64,000 nucleotides of DNA from positions 13,102-77,101 of the forward strand of contig NZ_JBJYKD010000011.1 in assembly GCF_049310025.1 (NCBI RefSeq), given 5' to 3'. Numbering within the stretch: position 1 is the stretch's first letter; each line of letters begins with the position of its first letter. A model generated the notes under the pieces. That model was given only the letters and a program-made list of their open reading frames with translations. It made no database searches and was not told the origin of the DNA. Below are positions 62,479 to 64,000 of the stretch, piece after piece. Made by a program: the position numbers and the translations under genes. Source of the stretch: JBJYKD01 sp049310025. GTDB lineage: Bacteria > Bacillota > Thermosediminibacteria > Thermosediminibacterales > Tepidanaerobacteraceae.

Positions 62479-63948
62479 ATGGACGTTATAACGAATTTAT
62501 TGCATGGTTTTTCTGTGGCCTTGACTCCAGTAAATATCGTCTGGCTGATTATTGGGGCCATTTTAGGTACTGTACTGGGAATGCTTCCGGGCATAGGCCC
62601 CTCCACCGGAGTGGCTCTGCTTTTGCCCCTAACCTTTGCCATGAATCCGGCCACAGCCCTTATCGCCATGTGCGCCATTTATTATGGGGCCATGTTCGGC
62701 GGGTCGAGAAGCTCCATTCTCTTGAATGTGCCCGGCGATGGCGCGGCTGTAGCCTCATGCTTTGACGGTTACCCCATGGCCCAGAACGGCCAGGCGGAAG
62801 CGGCACTGGCCATTTCAGCCATAGCATCCTTTATCGGCGGTATGATTTCAACAATAGCGTTTGTTTTTATGGCCCTGCCCATGGCGAGGTTTGCCCTGAA
62901 ATTCGGGCCGCCGGAATATTTCACCCTGATGGTTTTTGCTCTGGCAGCCACGGCTTCCATTTCCAAAGAAGCGTTATTGAAAGGTATAATTTCCATGCTC
63001 TTCGGCTTGATGTTGACCACCGTGGGGATAGATCTCCAGTCCGGTGTCCAAAGGTTCACCTTTGGTATACAAGATCTGCAGACGGGGATAGACTTTGTGG
63101 TGGTCATCATAGGGATATACGGAATATCCGAGGTGTTTAAAAACTTTGAAGGCATAAAGGTATCCGGCGCCAAACCCATCCAGTCGAAATTCGGCAGGAT
63201 ATGGATAACTCTGGAGCAGTGGAAAAGAAGTATAATACCAATCCTGAGGGAAACACCTGTGGGGTTTTTGGTGGGAGTTCTGCCGGGAGCCGGGGGGACC
63301 ATCGCTGCCATGATGGCATATAACAATGAAAAACAATTATCCAAGGAACCGGAGCGCTTCGGAAAGGGCGCTATAGAAGGTCTGGCGGCGCCGGAGGCCG
63401 CCAACAACGCTGCTTCCGTAGGAGCTCTTATCCCCATGATGACACTGGGCGTCCCGGGCTCGGGCACCACGGCGATTATGTTGGGCGCTCTTTTAATCCT
63501 GGGCCTTCAACCCGGGCCGCTGCTCTTTGAGCAGCATCCGGATGTGGCCTGGGGTGTTATCGCCAGTATGTTCTTAGGAAATGTGGTATGTGCCATTATA
63601 AACCTGCCGCTTGCCGGATTGCTGGTCAGAGTTTTGTCGGTACCTCCTAAGATTTTATACCCTATGATAGTAGCCTTGGCCTTTATGGGTGTATATACTA
63701 TCAACTTCAGCATAGTAGATTTTTACCTGCTGGTCATCCTGGGCGTTGTCGGATACTTTATGAAGAAATTTAAAGTGCCGGCGGCTCCGCTGATCCTGGC
63801 CGTAGTCGTAGGACAGTCCATGGAACAATCCTTCAGGCAATCACTGATGCTTTCTGACGGCAGTCTTGCTATATTCTTCAGATCCGGTATTTCCGTGACA
63901 CTTCTGATACTGGCGGCAATTTCTTTAGTTAATAAGCGCTTGGTTTAA
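62479..63948 (+). CDS. tctA: tripartite tricarboxylate transporter large permease TctA
   Basis: 489 residues, about 11 membrane segments. Conserved GMLPGIGPSTGVALLLPLTF, AIYYGAMFGGSRSSILLNVP, and GVLPGAGGTIAAMMAYNNEK. ATG after GAGGTGATATT. Confidence 0.93.
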   Translation: MDVITNLLHGFSVALTPVNIVWLIIGAILGTVLGMLPGIGPSTGVALLLPLTFAMNPATALIAMCAIYYGAMFGGSRSSILLNVPGDGAAVASCFDGYPMAQNGQAEAALAISAIASFIGGMISTIAFVFMALPMARFALKFGPPEYFTLMVFALAATASISKEALLKGIISMLFGLMLTTVGIDLQSGVQRFTFGIQDLQTGIDFVVVIIGIYGISEVFKNFEGIKVSGAKPIQSKFGRIWITLEQWKRSIIPILRETPVGFLVGVLPGAGGTIAAMMAYNNEKQLSKEPERFGKGAIEGLAAPEAANNAASVGALIPMMTLGVPGSGTTAIMLGALLILGLQPGPLLFEQHPDVAWGVIASMFLGNVVCAIINLPLAGLLVRVLSVPPKILYPMIVALAFMGVYTINFSIVDFYLLVILGVVGYFMKKFKVPAAPLILAVVVGQSMEQSFRQSLMLSDGSLAIFFRSGISVTLLILAAISLVNKRLV

Positions 63949-63952
63949 ACCC

Positions 63953-63969
63953 ACGGGCTTTCAGCCCGT
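63953..63969. terminator. hairpin after tctA
   Basis: Stem ACGGGCT / AGCCCGT, TTC loop, weak T-content afterwards. It could be a terminator of tctCBA or the end hairpin of an IS200/IS605-type element lying beyond the window. Confidence 0.5.
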
Positions 63970-64000
63970 AGATCCTTTCAGGACTTGCAGATACTTCAGT

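Noticed and set aside
1..64000. CRISPR arrays, tRNA/rRNA genes, prophage or intact insertion sequences
   Set aside because: No spaced direct-repeat array, no cloverleaf or rRNA sequence and no transposase or integrase gene recognised.

Overview
The window is the replication-origin region of a low-to-moderate G+C, spore-forming, probably anaerobic Bacillota (Clostridia-type) chromosome. Evidence: a dnaA/DnaA-box/dnaN origin at about 24.4-26.1 kb, Bacillus-like gene order on both arms, sporulation genes (yyaC, soj/spo0J, spoIIIJ-type yidC, jag), an [FeFe]-hydrogenase maturase (hydG) and the selenium-associated gene yedF. A thermophilic clade such as Thermosediminibacterales/Thermoanaerobacterales fits the gene content, but this is inference only.

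Left arm (minus strand, read away from the origin, 24.6 kb down to about 11 kb): dnaA, dnaN, yaaA (S4), recF, a DUF721/DciA-like gene, remB-like DUF370, gyrB and gyrA. A small zinc-ribbon gene on the plus strand then converges on gyrA with overlapping stop codons. Next comes the conserved block of a PLP decarboxylase, tmk, darA, yaaR, holB and ricT, followed by a membrane zinc peptidase (YugP) and a large NHL-repeat lipoprotein. Further left (3.6-8.6 kb) is a complete ABC importer with an unusual DUF3798 binding protein, bordered on one side by an inverted, broken HEPN gene. The left end has a BlaI/BlaR1-type repressor-sensor pair with two operators placed around its promoter, and the start of a ferredoxin-like subunit gene running off the edge.

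Right arm (plus strand, 26.1 kb up to about 35.3 kb): rpmH, rnpA, yidD, yidC, jag, mnmE, mnmG, rsmG, noc, soj and parB, with a near-consensus parS site overlapping the parB stop codon. From 35 to 46 kb there are mixed genes: a GNAT acetyltransferase, asnB (minus), hydG behind a separate short terminated leader transcript, a DUF2935 protein, a cysteine desulfurase, DUF554 and DUF4446 membrane proteins, an M23 peptidase with a bactofilin, two YkuS-like small proteins and yyaC (minus). From 46 to 57 kb: a YkvI-like transporter, TPR and beta-propeller proteins, a CvpA-like protein, yedF, an MscS channel, DUF951, rpsF-ssb-rpsR, yybS, gdpP, rplI and dnaB, again Bacillus-like. The right end has a Crp/Fnr regulator, a patatin-like lipase (minus), a GntR/FCD regulator and a tctCBA tripartite tricarboxylate transporter with an odd structured leader.

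Housekeeping genes here are strongly co-oriented with replication and tightly packed, often overlapping by 1-40 bases. TTG starts are common. The less ordinary material is regulatory or relic: a hairpin that may bring a distant ribosome-binding site next to a TTG start (10.9 kb), mini-ORFs with strong ribosome-binding sites in leaders (noc, hydG, tctC), an apparent ATT start or A7 slip in a YkuS paralogue (45.25 kb), and HEPN relics around the DUF3798 transporter. No CRISPR array, tRNA, rRNA or intact insertion sequence was seen.
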